Assembly (NCBI RefSeq): GCF_020906275.1
Contig: NZ_CP086727.1
Coordinates: forward strand, 372,001-436,000
Direction: 5' to 3'
DNA from: Parasphingorhabdus litoris DSM 22379
Lineage (GTDB): Bacteria > Pseudomonadota > Alphaproteobacteria > Sphingomonadales > Sphingomonadaceae
DNA length: 64,000 bases
Shown in pieces: positions 1 to 8,797 of this stretch; within the stretch, counting starts at the first letter, position 1; every line of letters starts with the position of its first letter. The position numbers were made by a program, and so were the translations under genes. A model generated the notes under the pieces. It had not been told where the DNA came from, ran no database searches, and saw nothing but the letters and a program-made list of their open reading frames with translations.

Positions 1-187
1 CAGCCGGAGCAGCCACAGCATGAACCGGAGCAGGGGCTCCGCCGCCACCGCGGGTCACACGGATTTTCCGGTCACCATCTTCCACTTCAATTTCGCTGAG
101 GCCAGCGCCATCCAATATTCCGGCAAGCTCCCGGACCACGTCGAGGTCCACATTCATGCTGCCATTACTGTCTTTTTTTGCGGCCAT
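1..187 (-). CDS. accB: Acetyl-CoA carboxylase biotin carboxyl carrier protein, N-terminal part
   Basis: The first 62 codons are visible; the gene runs off the left edge. The product carries the biotin that AccC carboxylates and the AccA/AccD transferase uses to make malonyl-CoA for fatty acid synthesis. The visible part has the family's N-terminal segment: a VRELAGIL-like helix, then an acidic LSEIEVEDGD stretch, then RKIRVTR, leading into the Ala/Pro-rich linker. The biotinyl domain with its MKL lysine lies outside the window. It is read from an ATG at 187, 33 bases after the aroQ stop, the common alphaproteobacterial aroQ-accB-accC order. Identification rests on the N-terminal pattern plus context. 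Confidence 0.85.
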   Translation of the reverse strand, partial: MAAKKDSNGSMNVDLDVVRELAGILDGAGLSEIEVEDGDRKIRVTRGGGGAPAPVHAVAAPA

Positions 188-219
188 TTCTGGTTCCCAT
201 TTTGAAATTAAAACTATGC

Positions 220-699
220 CTAAAATTTTGACGCGGCGTCGAGCGCCAACTGATAGCCCAATGCACCAAAGCCGCAAATAGTTCCTTTTGCAACCGGTGC
301 AATCAAACTCTTATGCCGAAATTCTTCCCGCGCCGCCGGATTAGACAAATGCACCTCAATGACCGGTACATCTATCGCCTTAACCGCGTCGTGCAGCGCA
401 ATGGATGTGTGGGTCAGCGCGCCGGCATTCAGGATCACCGCCTGCGCTGCATCCGCTGCGGCTTCATGCAGCCAATCAACCAGATGACCTTCATGATTGC
501 TCTGACGAATATCGACTTCCAGACCAAGCTGATGGGATTGATCCTCTAGCCGCCCGGCAATATCATCGAGCGTATCGGAACCATAAATTTCCGGTTCCCG
601 CATCCCCAGCAGATTGAGGTTGGGACCGTTCAGGACAAAGATGGTCTTGTTGGTGCTCTTTCCCGTGCTTACATTTTTTGGCAATATAATGTCCCCCAT
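220..699 (-). CDS. aroQ: Type II 3-dehydroquinate dehydratase
   Basis: Dehydrates 3-dehydroquinate to 3-dehydroshikimate in the cytoplasmic shikimate pathway. The 159-residue protein has the family signature FVLNGPNLNLLG at 21-32, the lid-loop RxPxxYG with Arg34 and the catalytic-type Tyr39, a DIRQSNHEG segment, LNAGALTHTS, and an EVHLSN motif near the end. All the expected blocks are present. The ATG used gives about 18 residues before the usual first strand; no shorter ATG exists before Met33, so either the extension is real or a non-ATG codon is used. It lies directly upstream of accB on the same strand, probably cotranscribed. Confidence 0.95.
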   Translation of the reverse strand: MGDIILPKNVSTGKSTNKTIFVLNGPNLNLLGMREPEIYGSDTLDDIAGRLEDQSHQLGLEVDIRQSNHEGHLVDWLHEAAADAAQAVILNAGALTHTSIALHDAVKAIDVPVIEVHLSNPAAREEFRHKSLIAPVAKGTICGFGALGYQLALDAASKF

Positions 700-796
700 A
701 TCGCGCTTTTGGTTGCGGCACTGCTTAGCTGTTTATATGGCCTCTTTATAGGGCTCGATTCCGAAAAGCGAGATCAAACAAATGGAAACATTGGTA

Positions 797-1795
797 ATGT
801 CGGAAATTTCAATCCAACTAAACGGCGACAACAGAAGTATCGCAAGCGGGATGACTGTGGCGGATCTGGTGCGGTCGCTGGATCTGGAGCCAGAGAAGGT
901 CGCGGTGGAGCGCAACCGTGAAATTGTGACCCGTTCGACATTGGGCGATGTCATGGTCGAAGACGGCGATCAACTGGAGATAGTCCACTTCGTTGGCGGC
1001 GGCGATCATGCAGGCGATGTCAAAGCCAATGACGGCTGGAGCGTTGCCGGTCAAAATTTCAAATCGCGCCTGATTGTCGGAACCGGCAAATATAAGGACT
1101 TTGAAGAAAATGCCGCTGCGGTTGAGGCGGCGGGTGCGGAGATTGTTACCGTGGCGGTGCGGCGGGTGAATGTGATGGACCGCAACCAGCCGATGCTGAC
1201 AGATTTTATTGATCCCAAGAAGGTCACTTATCTGCCCAACACGGCAGGCTGCTTTAATGCCGATGACGCGATCCGTACCTTACGGCTGGCGCGCGAAGCG
1301 GGTGGTTGGGACTTGGTAAAGCTCGAAGTGCTTGGTGAAGCGAAAACGCTTTATCCTAATATGCGCGAAACTTTGGAAGCGACGGAAATACTTGCCAAGG
1401 AAGGCTTTAAGCCAATGGTCTATTGCGTCGACGATCCGATTGCTGCGAAACAACTGGAAGATGCTGGTGCAGTCGCGATCATGCCCTTGGGCGCGCCGAT
1501 AGGCTCCGGGCTGGGCATTCAAAACCGCGTAACGATCCGTTTGATTGTCGAGGGCGCCAGCGTTCCTGTGCTGGTCGATGCCGGTGTTGGTACGGCGAGT
1601 GATGCCGCCGTCGCGATGGAGCTGGGCTGTGACGGTGTGCTGATGAACACGGCCATTGCCGAGGCCAAGGAGCCCGTGCGGATGGCGCGTGCCATGAAGC
1701 TGGCCGTGGAGGCCGGGCGGGAAGCCTATCTATCCGGCCGGATGGGGCGCAGGATGTATGCTGATCCATCGAGCCCGCTTTCGGGGCTAATATAG
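797..1795 (+). CDS. thiG: Fused sulfur carrier ThiS / thiazole synthase ThiG
   Basis: Makes the thiazole phosphate half of thiamine. Residues 1-67 form a ThiS ubiquitin-like domain ending in VGGGDH at 66-71; about residues 75-332 are ThiG, with the Schiff-base Lys in [10 protein letters not shown] (Lys175), PLGAPIGSG and [14 protein letters not shown] phosphate-binding loops. Separate ThiS proteins end in a free Gly-Gly that is thiocarboxylated; here the Gly-Gly is buried inside a fusion. Such fusions are known in proteobacteria, but how the sulfur is carried is unclear to me. The ATG at 797 follows a GGAAA ribosome site; an in-frame ATG at 782 is less well placed. No CTGAGA-type TPP riboswitch signature was seen upstream. 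No other thi gene is nearby. Confidence 0.93.
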   Translation: MSEISIQLNGDNRSIASGMTVADLVRSLDLEPEKVAVERNREIVTRSTLGDVMVEDGDQLEIVHFVGGGDHAGDVKANDGWSVAGQNFKSRLIVGTGKYKDFEENAAAVEAAGAEIVTVAVRRVNVMDRNQPMLTDFIDPKKVTYLPNTAGCFNADDAIRTLRLAREAGGWDLVKLEVLGEAKTLYPNMRETLEATEILAKEGFKPMVYCVDDPIAAKQLEDAGAVAIMPLGAPIGSGLGIQNRVTIRLIVEGASVPVLVDAGVGTASDAAVAMELGCDGVLMNTAIAEAKEPVRMARAMKLAVEAGREAYLSGRMGRRMYADPSSPLSGLI

Positions 1796-2152
1796 AATTC
1801 GGGCCGAATTGATCGAATCGAGCCGATTTAGGCTCATAATACACCCTGATTCGGTTGAATCTGTAACTATCTGAATAGTAACAAAAGTTACATAGTTTTA
1901 CTTTGATCGACGCCCCGATGTCGTTGGTCGAAGCTTTTTGCTGTTCGACGAGCCAAATGGCTGTTTATCGACTTTGAGATGCTCGCCGCACCGCCTTCCC
2001 GTATCTAAGAATGCGAGGCGGGAGCAGCAGCATAAGTCAAAAGCTCTTCCCCGAGCTGGTCGAAACATCTGCTCCCGCACTCATAACCCCAAAGGGTAGT
2101 CTGGTCCCCCCAATGCCAGCGCTTCCCTGAAATATGAGTGAGGAGTGTACCT
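1796..2152. other. Gene-poor interval with inverted repeats before the UrcA-family gene
   Basis: No convincing coding region is seen in these 357 bases. The stretch holds GTCGAA/TTCGAC arms around 1928-1950, and a perfect 10-bp inverted repeat (GCGGGAGCAG at 2018-2027, CTGCTCCCGC at 2069-2078) that encloses a smaller hairpin AGCTC/GAGCT at 2042-2057. The nested stems could form a folded leader of the downstream gene or be a remnant of a repetitive palindromic element. A GAGGAG ribosome site ends the interval. Confidence 0.5.
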
Positions 2153-2509
2153 ATGAAAAATTCTATTTTGAGCAAAGGCCTATGTGCCGCTGCAGCCATC
2201 GCCGTAACTGTAACCGGTTTTGCCGCCAGCGCGAGTGCCCAGAGCCGCATCACGCGGACAGTCGAAGTCAGCTATGCCGATCTGGATCTGACCAGCGCTG
2301 ATGGTCAGGAAACACTGGACGGCCGTATTAAGGGAGCCGTGCGTCAAGTATGCGGCGGATATAACAGCAAAAGCCTGAGAGATATGGCTGATCACAAAGG
2401 ATGTGTTCAGGAAGCCAAAATGTCAGCCAAACGGGCCAAGGTGCAGCTGATCGCCAGAGCAGAGGCAGGAACGCTCGGCACCAGCACAGTGGTAATCGGC
2501 GGCAATTAA
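2153..2509 (+). CDS. UrcA family secreted protein
   Basis: A 118-residue exported protein of unknown function. A signal peptide spans about residues 1-29, with cleavage likely after ASA-Q. The mature part shows the UrcA pattern: VSYADLDL, then a Gly-x-x-x-Leu-x-x-Arg-Ile helix (ETLDGRIKGAV), then a Cys (VRQVCGG) paired with a second Cys (HKGCVQ) that probably forms a disulfide. UrcA-family proteins are common in sphingomonads and caulobacters. The ATG at 2153 lies 7 bases after GAGGAG; an in-frame upstream ATG at 2138 would destroy the signal peptide. A terminator follows at 2583, so it is probably transcribed alone. Confidence 0.85.
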   Translation: MKNSILSKGLCAAAAIAVTVTGFAASASAQSRITRTVEVSYADLDLTSADGQETLDGRIKGAVRQVCGGYNSKSLRDMADHKGCVQEAKMSAKRAKVQLIARAEAGTLGTSTVVIGGN

Positions 2510-2582
2510 TAGCCATCACGTAAAGTAACCCAAGAGCCGCGAACCCCAATTAAGCGGCCCCTATTTGGCCAAACTACCTACC

Positions 2583-2616
2583 AACCCCGGTGCCCTTACA
2601 CCGGGGTTTATTTTTA
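2583..2616 (+). terminator. Rho-independent terminator after the UrcA-family gene
   Basis: Perfect 10-bp stem AACCCCGGTG (2583-2592) and CACCGGGGTT (2599-2608) with a six-base loop, followed by a T-rich tract on the plus strand. It has no T-run on the minus strand, so it acts for the UrcA-family gene and also insulates the convergent LytTR gene only weakly. Confidence 0.88.
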
Positions 2617-2667
2617 TCTATCATATATCAAGGGGTAGCGTCAGAGAATGAGTGCAGGGAAACGGAC

Positions 2668-3435
2668 TTATCGCCCAGCCAGCTTCTTGGCTTCGGCCAA
2701 ATGCGTCCGGCCGATGCGAATTTCCGTGCCGCATTTCAGACAGGCAATCCAGATACCACCGCCATCATGGCGCAGGCCGCTGATCCAATCGCGCCGAACC
2801 AGATGAGAGCGGTGCAGGCGGATAAATTTCTCCGGGTTGAGCCGTCCTTCCAGACCGGTAATTGTCTGGTGCAGCAAATAGCTGGTGCCGCCCTGCTCGC
2901 CGCCGACGTGCAATCGCATATAGTCACGCTCAGCCTCGATCCGATTGATTTCCGATGCGGCAATCCGGCGCAGTTCTGATTTATAAGGCACCCAGAATTC
3001 TTCGGCCCAGGGCGATTCTTCAGCAGGAGCCTGTAGTTGATCCGTCTTGCGTTCCAGCACGCGGGAGATAGCGAGCGTCAGCCGCGCTGTTTCAACCGGC
3101 TTCAGGACATAATCAATGGCGGCAACGCCAAAAGCTTCCACTGCAAACTTGTCGAATGCCGTCACGAAAATAATTGCCGGCGCTTTCTTTAGGCCAGTCA
3201 GATTTTTCGCGACTTCGAGCCCGGTCATCCCGGGCATTGCAATATCGAGCAGCAGAAGATCTGGTTCAAGCTGCTCGGTCAGGCGTATCGCGGCTTCGCC
3301 ATCGCTTGCGGTGCCGACCAGGTTAATATGTTCCTGTCTGGCGCATAATAGCTGTAGGCGTTCAATCGCCAGCGGTTCGTCATCGACGATCAACGTCTTG
3401 AGCTGTGCTGGACCTGTTGCTGTTTCGTCAGCCAT
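2668..3435 (-). CDS. LytTR-type response regulator
   Basis: Transcription factor of a two-component system, 255 residues. Residues about 13-130 are a receiver domain with acidic DDE at 18-20, the phosphoacceptor Asp64 in LLLDIAMPG, the Thr of VTAF and the Lys of LKPV. Residues about 150-253 are a LytTR DNA-binding domain (EAERDYMRLHV, FIRLHRSHLVRRDWI, IRIGRTHL). It starts two bases after the stop of the upstream sensor kinase gene, so the pair is cotranscribed and almost certainly cognate. The regulated genes are not evident; LytTR regulators often control envelope or exopolysaccharide functions. Confidence 0.93.
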   Translation of the reverse strand: MADETATGPAQLKTLIVDDEPLAIERLQLLCARQEHINLVGTASDGEAAIRLTEQLEPDLLLLDIAMPGMTGLEVAKNLTGLKKAPAIIFVTAFDKFAVEAFGVAAIDYVLKPVETARLTLAISRVLERKTDQLQAPAEESPWAEEFWVPYKSELRRIAASEINRIEAERDYMRLHVGGEQGGTSYLLHQTITGLEGRLNPEKFIRLHRSHLVRRDWISGLRHDGGGIWIACLKCGTEIRIGRTHLAEAKKLAGR

Positions 3436-3437
3436 TG

Positions 3438-4565
3438 TCAGATATCCGCTAAGAGGGGCATAGTCAGTTCCGCGATGAACCCGCCAGTTTCAGGGTGGGA
3501 TGTTCTTAGCTTGGCCTGCGAGCCAAATCTAGTCTCCAGCCGGTCGCGCACATTGGCCAGGCCAATACCATTATTATGCGCACTGGATTTGTTCTGCGGT
3601 TGCGCATCGCCATCATCAGCAACGGTGAGCTTCAGAAAATCGCCCGCCGTTCGTGCGCTGATACTGATTGTCACGGGGCGTTTGCTATGGGCAACGCCAT
3701 GCTTAATTGCATTTTCCACTAGCGGTTGCAGAATAAGCCCCGGCACCAACACATCCATCAACTCGTCGGGTATATCTGTTTCGGTCTTGAGCCGCTTGGG
3801 AAAGCGTACCGCTTCAATATCCAGATAGAGATTTTGCAGATGCACTTCCTCGGATAGCGCAACATCTTCCAAAGGATCACCGGACAGACTGGTGCGGTAA
3901 AATTTTGACAGGTTAAGGATCATCTCCTCTGCCTCTTCCGGCTGGCTGCGCATCACCAGAGTGCTGAGGCTGTTGAGCGTGTTAAACAGGAAATGCGGGT
4001 TGACCTGATAGCGCAGGCTGCGCAGCTCGGCATCCTGTGCAGCTTGCGCAAAGCGTGCGGCCTTGCGCTCGACGGTGCGAACTTCGCTGGCATAGCTAAG
4101 CGTCAGGTAGAGCGAGGCCCAGCTGATCATGAAGAAGAACCGCGAAATGCTGTCTTCAACAAGAGCTTTCATTGCATAATTTTCTTCTTCGACAAATTGG
4201 CGCATTTTTTCCACATGCGCTTCGTCAAACAGGCTTTGCGGATCATAGATATTGAACATATAATAGTTGAAAGCAGCAATCGCGATGGCGCAGGGAATAG
4301 CCCCGGCAAAAGCGGTGATGATCCGGGTTGAAAGCGCCTTATCCTCAAAAAGTCTGAGTAACCGGTAGAGCATATAGGTAATGACGATGCCGAACAGCGT
4401 AACAACTACCCGGCGGATGGCCAGTTCTTCCTGAGCCGGCCAGTCACTAACCGCCGCTCGCAAGGTGATGATGATTACGTAAAACAACCAAAAACCAAGG
4501 ATCGACAGGATAGCAACCTGCTGCCCCACAGATGGTTTGTGATTTCCGATGTCGAATTTTCTCAT
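3438..4565 (-). CDS. LytS/AlgZ-type membrane sensor histidine kinase
   Basis: A 375-residue membrane kinase. Hydrophobic segments lie near 17-37, 52-71, 83-101 and 143-160, with no large periplasmic sensor domain. The His_kinase (PF06580) box QVNPHFLFNTLNSL carries the phosphoacceptor His191. The ATP-binding domain has the N box LVENAIKHG (Asn285) and a later GIGLANVRDRL loop. It is immediately upstream of the LytTR regulator gene and would phosphorylate it. The ligand cannot be told from sequence. The first gene of the operon; its promoter must lie in the 250-base interval shared with the divergent gene at 4817. Confidence 0.92.
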   Translation of the reverse strand: MRKFDIGNHKPSVGQQVAILSILGFWLFYVIIITLRAAVSDWPAQEELAIRRVVVTLFGIVITYMLYRLLRLFEDKALSTRIITAFAGAIPCAIAIAAFNYYMFNIYDPQSLFDEAHVEKMRQFVEEENYAMKALVEDSISRFFFMISWASLYLTLSYASEVRTVERKAARFAQAAQDAELRSLRYQVNPHFLFNTLNSLSTLVMRSQPEEAEEMILNLSKFYRTSLSGDPLEDVALSEEVHLQNLYLDIEAVRFPKRLKTETDIPDELMDVLVPGLILQPLVENAIKHGVAHSKRPVTISISARTAGDFLKLTVADDGDAQPQNKSSAHNNGIGLANVRDRLETRFGSQAKLRTSHPETGGFIAELTMPLLADI

Positions 4566-4816
4566 TAAGCGCCTAATTTCTTATTACATTGGAGCTTAGG
4601 ATAAAATGGTATCAATTGTCTCTATCGGAATCGTGTCCGGTCGAAACAGGGTTGCCGTTGGTCGAAACTTTCGGCTGCAAACATGTAATTTTCAAAATAT
4701 TTGAACTGGTTGGAAACAAAAAACGCCGCATCTGCGTTATGATTAATCAAATCCTAACCATGTTTTGGTCAAGTGACTCGCGTGGGGACAGACACTGTTC
4801 CAGAGTAGGAGTTACG

Positions 4817-5368
4817 ATGACCAGAGCAACGCAGTCAGTACCAGGAGCCTTGACGCTTTCGGAAATGAAGGAATTTGCCAGCTTTGGTTCGGCGACCCAG
4901 CGCTATATTCGCCGTTCGCTTGATGTCGGGCTCGATCGCTCCGATGCCATCGAAACCTGGTCGCGTGATGCGGTTGAGGAAGCCGGTATCAAAGTACAGA
5001 TGAAACTCTACAAAAGGCTGGCCGATATTCGCAAAGCCATTCCTCAGGATTGTGCAATTGACAGTATTGAAGGCTTCATGCCGGCGTTAATCTCTTTGTC
5101 CGCTTATGATCTGGGCCAGGGTCGCATAGCCAGCTTTTCTGCCTATCGTTTTCTCTATGAGCGTTTGCTTGGTCCCGATGCGCGTCCCTGGCTGCCCGGA
5201 AGTTTCTGCGCCGCCGCGTCGCTACCGCATCTGCACCCCAAGACACGCAAAGGCCTGCTGCAATCGATCAGCGAAGCGGCTGCGACGGCACCTGGCTGGT
5301 CTACGCGCGAGCCGAGCTTCTTCCCAGAATGGGTGGAAAAAGTCGATATGAATAAGGCCGCGCACTAG
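4817..5368 (+). CDS. Conserved hypothetical protein (183 aa)
   Basis: I do not recognise a named family. The product is soluble, with no signal peptide or membrane segment, mostly predicted helical, with a Trp/Pro-rich C-terminus. The ATG at 4817 is preceded by AGGAG with six bases between; longer readings that extend upstream to 4589 run through promoter-like AT-rich sequence and are unlikely. It is divergent from the LytS-type kinase operon and convergent with the S9 peptidase gene, ending 16 bases before that gene's stop. Coding is supported by a good ribosome site and consistent codon use over the full length. Confidence 0.7.
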   Translation: MTRATQSVPGALTLSEMKEFASFGSATQRYIRRSLDVGLDRSDAIETWSRDAVEEAGIKVQMKLYKRLADIRKAIPQDCAIDSIEGFMPALISLSAYDLGQGRIASFSAYRFLYERLLGPDARPWLPGSFCAAASLPHLHPKTRKGLLQSISEAAATAPGWSTREPSFFPEWVEKVDMNKAAH

Positions 5369-5384
5369 GCGTCTTTTCCATCTA

Positions 5385-7307
5385 TCAATTCACTGGAATG
5401 TGCTGCGCCAGAAAGGCCTCCATCTCCTGCAAGAATTGCACGCGGTCTGCCTCCAGCGAGAAATGGTGATCGCCTTCTTCCTGTTCGACATAGCGGAAGG
5501 GTTTTTGCGCTTTTGTGAGGGCTTTGGCAAAACGTCTGCTCTGGCTAACCTTCACCCTTTGATCCTTCCTGCCGTGCATCAGGAGCAGCGGTACCTGGAC
5601 TTCGCTGGCATAGTGAATCGGTGAGACGCTGCGTAAATCAGGAGCCTGTTCTTTAACCCAGGTGCGGCTCCATTTGCTATTCAGATAACGTCGGTCATAA
5701 TTTACCATCGCCTGTAAATCGGACACGCCTGCATAAGAAATGGCACATTTATAGATTTCGGGATTGCGGTGCGCCGCACGCATGGCTGCATAACCGCCAT
5801 AGGATGCACCAACAATGCATACGCGTTCAGGATCGGCAATGCCTTGTTCAATTGCCCATTTCACACCGTCATCCAGATCATCCTGCATTGCCAGACCCCA
5901 TTGGCCTTCACCTTTCAAGGCAAAGGCAACGCCATATCCTGACGATCCACGATAATTGGGTTGCAAAACGGCATAGCCGCGATCCGCCAAAAACTGTGCC
6001 CACCAGTCCCAGCTCTCTCGGTCTCGGGCAAACGGGCCGCCGTGCGGCATCATGATCAGCGGCAGATTTTCGGTTGCCCTTCCTTTTGGCACAGTCAGAA
6101 TAGCTTCTATCGAGAGGCCGTCACGCGCTTTGTAGCGGATCGTCTTCACAGGGGCGTAGCTTCTATTCTCAAGATGGTCGTTGACCACACCCATTTTTTT
6201 CATCTGGCCCCAACGGGTATCGAACAGATAATATTTTCCGGGTCGAGACGCATTGCCGACAAACACGATGAAGCGCGTATGATCCCGGTTCCTTGAAATG
6301 ATCCTGGCCGTTTGGTTCGGCACAGAATTGTCCAGCGCCTGTTGCAACTCCTTGAGTGTTGGATCGAGCCATTCGACTTTGCGCCGCGTATCGGTATAAC
6401 CATAGCCGATCAGGCCGTTGCCCTCGGCATTGGTCAGGATGTAGTCAATGTCATACCCATCTACAGCATGCAGTTTTTCGCCGATTGTCAAACTATTGAG
6501 ATCATATTCATAAAGTGCATCGGTGCCATCTTTGTCATCAAACACCAATGCTTTGCCAGGTTCAGCGAGGAACAGGGTAGGAACTGTCAGCCCTTCTCCC
6601 TTTTTCCGTTTGGCGCGATCCATGACTTTGAACAACTTGCCGTTTTTCTCCCGATAATAGAGTCTGGACGTCAAGCTGCTGTTACTGCGACCAATGCCCA
6701 TCCTGACATTTCCGTTTTGATCGGCATACCAGTCTTGCACGCCGACTTTCGGTTTTACGACGGTTTTCTTTTTACCCGTTTCCAGATTGATATGATCAAC
6801 CTGTGCCCAAAATCCAGCATAGTTGGAGTAGATCGACGTCTGATAGCCGAGCAGGATTTCCGGTCTGCCATCTTTTGCAGTCCATAATATATCCCCACCA
6901 TTTTGGGCCGCCTGACGCCGGACAAGAACCTTGGTGGAACTGCCATCAGCCTTGATCGCGACAGCGCGTGTGACGAGCCAATCCTGGCCTTGCACTTTTT
7001 TCACATCAGCAATGTTTGCGATCAGCCAATCTTCATTGACCCAGCGCCAGTTCCTCATGTCCAATTCGCCAATATCCAAGGCCACGCGCTTGGGGCCGGA
7101 AGTCAATATCGGAGAAATCATGAAAATCTGTCTGCCGCCGGCAGCGATCAAGGCGGCATAGCGATCTCCGGAAGGTGATAGTTTCGGACTGTTCAGCAAT
7201 GGCAGCGCAGCGAAATGTTCCAGCGGCGTTTGTGCCCGTGTTGGAGAAGATGTGCCGGCAAATATCAGTATGATAAATACACTGATAACTGAAATATAGC
7301 GCCCCAT
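5385..7307 (-). CDS. Exported S9 family prolyl oligopeptidase / acylaminoacyl-peptidase-like
   Basis: Serine peptidase of 640 residues, probably periplasmic. A hydrophobic signal segment occupies about residues 5-20, followed by ARAQ-like cleavage. A beta-propeller-like N-terminal region precedes the alpha/beta-hydrolase domain (about 400-640). The nucleophile is Ser502 in GASYGGYAA, the acid probably Asp582 in GRKDQRV, and the base a His of GDHHF at about 614-615. The ATG at 7307 follows GGGGGCGA; the reading that begins at 7334 starts with TTG and adds charged residues ahead of the signal peptide, so it was not chosen. Sphingomonads carry many such peptidases. Its substrate is unknown. Confidence 0.93.
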   Translation of the reverse strand: MGRYISVISVFIILIFAGTSSPTRAQTPLEHFAALPLLNSPKLSPSGDRYAALIAAGGRQIFMISPILTSGPKRVALDIGELDMRNWRWVNEDWLIANIADVKKVQGQDWLVTRAVAIKADGSSTKVLVRRQAAQNGGDILWTAKDGRPEILLGYQTSIYSNYAGFWAQVDHINLETGKKKTVVKPKVGVQDWYADQNGNVRMGIGRSNSSLTSRLYYREKNGKLFKVMDRAKRKKGEGLTVPTLFLAEPGKALVFDDKDGTDALYEYDLNSLTIGEKLHAVDGYDIDYILTNAEGNGLIGYGYTDTRRKVEWLDPTLKELQQALDNSVPNQTARIISRNRDHTRFIVFVGNASRPGKYYLFDTRWGQMKKMGVVNDHLENRSYAPVKTIRYKARDGLSIEAILTVPKGRATENLPLIMMPHGGPFARDRESWDWWAQFLADRGYAVLQPNYRGSSGYGVAFALKGEGQWGLAMQDDLDDGVKWAIEQGIADPERVCIVGASYGGYAAMRAAHRNPEIYKCAISYAGVSDLQAMVNYDRRYLNSKWSRTWVKEQAPDLRSVSPIHYASEVQVPLLLMHGRKDQRVKVSQSRRFAKALTKAQKPFRYVEQEEGDHHFSLEADRVQFLQEMEAFLAQHIPVN

Positions 7308-7546
7308 TATTCGCCCCCGAATGTCGTAGTTCAAATAAAACAGTATAGCTGAAATAGAGCTAAGCCAGTGCTCCTATCAAGTCACGCTTTAAAAACCAGC
7401 CGGGTTAACAGTTCCGGCCAGCGCGGGTGACGGGGCGGCTGCATGCTATTAAATAGCCGTTGTCAGACTATCTGCGCATCGGGGCGCGAACTGTTTGAAC
7501 CTGATGCAGGGTTTCCGGGCATCGGGTAGATCAACCGGAAAGTAAG

Positions 7547-8059
7547 ATGATGCGCCCCCTAAATATACTGATCACAGCGGCATTCTGTCTTGTTCATGCG
7601 CTTCCCGCGCTTCCCGCGCTCGCCGAGGATGTGATTTTCCCACCAAATAGCGTGGTTGGGTTAAAGCCACCGGGCGCCATGAAAGCGCATGTTGCTCTTC
7701 CGATATTCGAGGATGTGGCGCAGGATGCCATCATCAGTATCTTTGCCGAACCGCGCAACGGTTCACATGACCGATCCTTTTCGGAATTTGGTAAAATCGA
7801 AAAGGTGCCGTCGGACAAAACAATAGACAGCCCGATACAATATTGGAAACTGGCCGACGGCGTGGAAGCGCATGTGCTGACCTACATCCAAAAACGCGAT
7901 GGCATCGTCCAGCGCTATTGGACCGTGGCGGCGCGCGATGCCGACTTGCTGGCCATAATATTTGCGCGCGCGGCGGCGGACAGCGCGCTCTATTCCAACG
8001 CTGCCATGCAGGCTGCCTTGCGAACCTTGCGTTTCCGCAAAACCCCACCCCAGCATTGA
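7547..8059 (+). CDS. Small periplasmic protein with VGLxPPGAM motif, first paralogue
   Basis: A 170-residue protein of unknown function. Residues 1-26 form a signal peptide (ends ALAED). The mature protein starts with a strand, VIFPPNSVVGLKPPGAM, closely matched by VVFPGEGAVGLEPPGAM in the gene at 8798; both continue with an acidic segment, then a central Val-Glu-Ala (GVEAHVLTY versus DVEALLATG), and end with ALRTLRFR versus TLNSVRFQ. The two are therefore paralogues around one membrane-protein gene. The fold may be DcrB/PsbP-like, but that is a guess. The gene probably heads a three-gene operon to 9799. Confidence 0.75.
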   Translation: MMRPLNILITAAFCLVHALPALPALAEDVIFPPNSVVGLKPPGAMKAHVALPIFEDVAQDAIISIFAEPRNGSHDRSFSEFGKIEKVPSDKTIDSPIQYWKLADGVEAHVLTYIQKRDGIVQRYWTVAARDADLLAIIFARAAADSALYSNAAMQAALRTLRFRKTPPQH

Positions 8060-8095
8060 TGGGCCAGCCCCTCACCTATCGAGAGAAAGACTATT

Positions 8096-8653
8096 ATGAC
8101 GAACCAGACAAGCCTTGAATCCGGGATTGAAGAAGGCGATGTGTCGGGGAAAACTATATCGATAATGGGTGCTTTTTTTGCTCTGATCATTGGTGCTGCC
8201 GCATCTCTTGGTTATGGCGCAGCGGCTGCCTTTTTCCCGGTTGTTGTGGTTGATCTTCTCTTTCTTCTGATCGCCGTCATATTTGTTTTTGGCGTTTTTA
8301 CCATGACCGGCACATCGCGCATCGCTCGCTTGATCGTCGCGATCCCGGGCGGATTGCTGTGCCTCGTGATGATGTGGTTCGGCTGGTTCTGGACGCAGGC
8401 CGATTATGACACGGCTATGGCCCTGTTTGCTGGTGGTCCGGTTCATGCTTTTGAAGTGATTTGGGAAATTGCTGACGGGTCTGGCTATACGGCCAGTAGA
8501 GGCTTTCGGGTGGATGTGGAGGTTAGCCCTGGCCGGATCAAACTGTTCTGGGCGCTGGAAAGCCTGCTATTTCTGTTGCTTCCCGCGGCCGGGGCATGGT
8601 TAGGCATGGGCACTGATGATGGCGAGGAAACGGAGACCGCCCCGGTGCGGTAA
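8096..8653 (+). CDS. Inner membrane protein of unknown function (185 aa)
   Basis: The protein has four hydrophobic stretches at about 23-48, 50-70, 80-99 and 148-168, with a hydrophilic loop (ADGSGYTASRGFRVDVEV) before the last. No named family was recognised. It lies between two paralogous exported-protein genes (37 bases after the first, about 145 bases before the second), so the three may work together at the inner membrane/periplasm. The ATG at 8096 has only a weak upstream purine run (AGAGAAAGA). Confidence 0.7.
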   Translation: MTNQTSLESGIEEGDVSGKTISIMGAFFALIIGAAASLGYGAAAAFFPVVVVDLLFLLIAVIFVFGVFTMTGTSRIARLIVAIPGGLLCLVMMWFGWFWTQADYDTAMALFAGGPVHAFEVIWEIADGSGYTASRGFRVDVEVSPGRIKLFWALESLLFLLLPAAGAWLGMGTDDGEETETAPVR

Positions 8654-8797
8654 AAGCGCTACCATGGGACAGGCTCAGCTGGTCCGGTCTTTTGCAACAC
8701 CCGTCGGCGGATGATGAAACCGAAGCAATTGGGTCTTGCGCTTGTCCGGTGGCGCCCTGATAGTGATATATCGTTCGGGGAAAGAGGATATCTGCCC

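Noticed and set aside
700..796. Possible TPP riboswitch before the thiS-thiG fusion
   Set aside because: No CTGAGA or other thi-box element was found, and the interval is too short.
2018..2078. Inverted repeats considered as CRISPR or terminator
   Set aside because: Only two arms, no repeat-spacer series, and no T-run after the stem.
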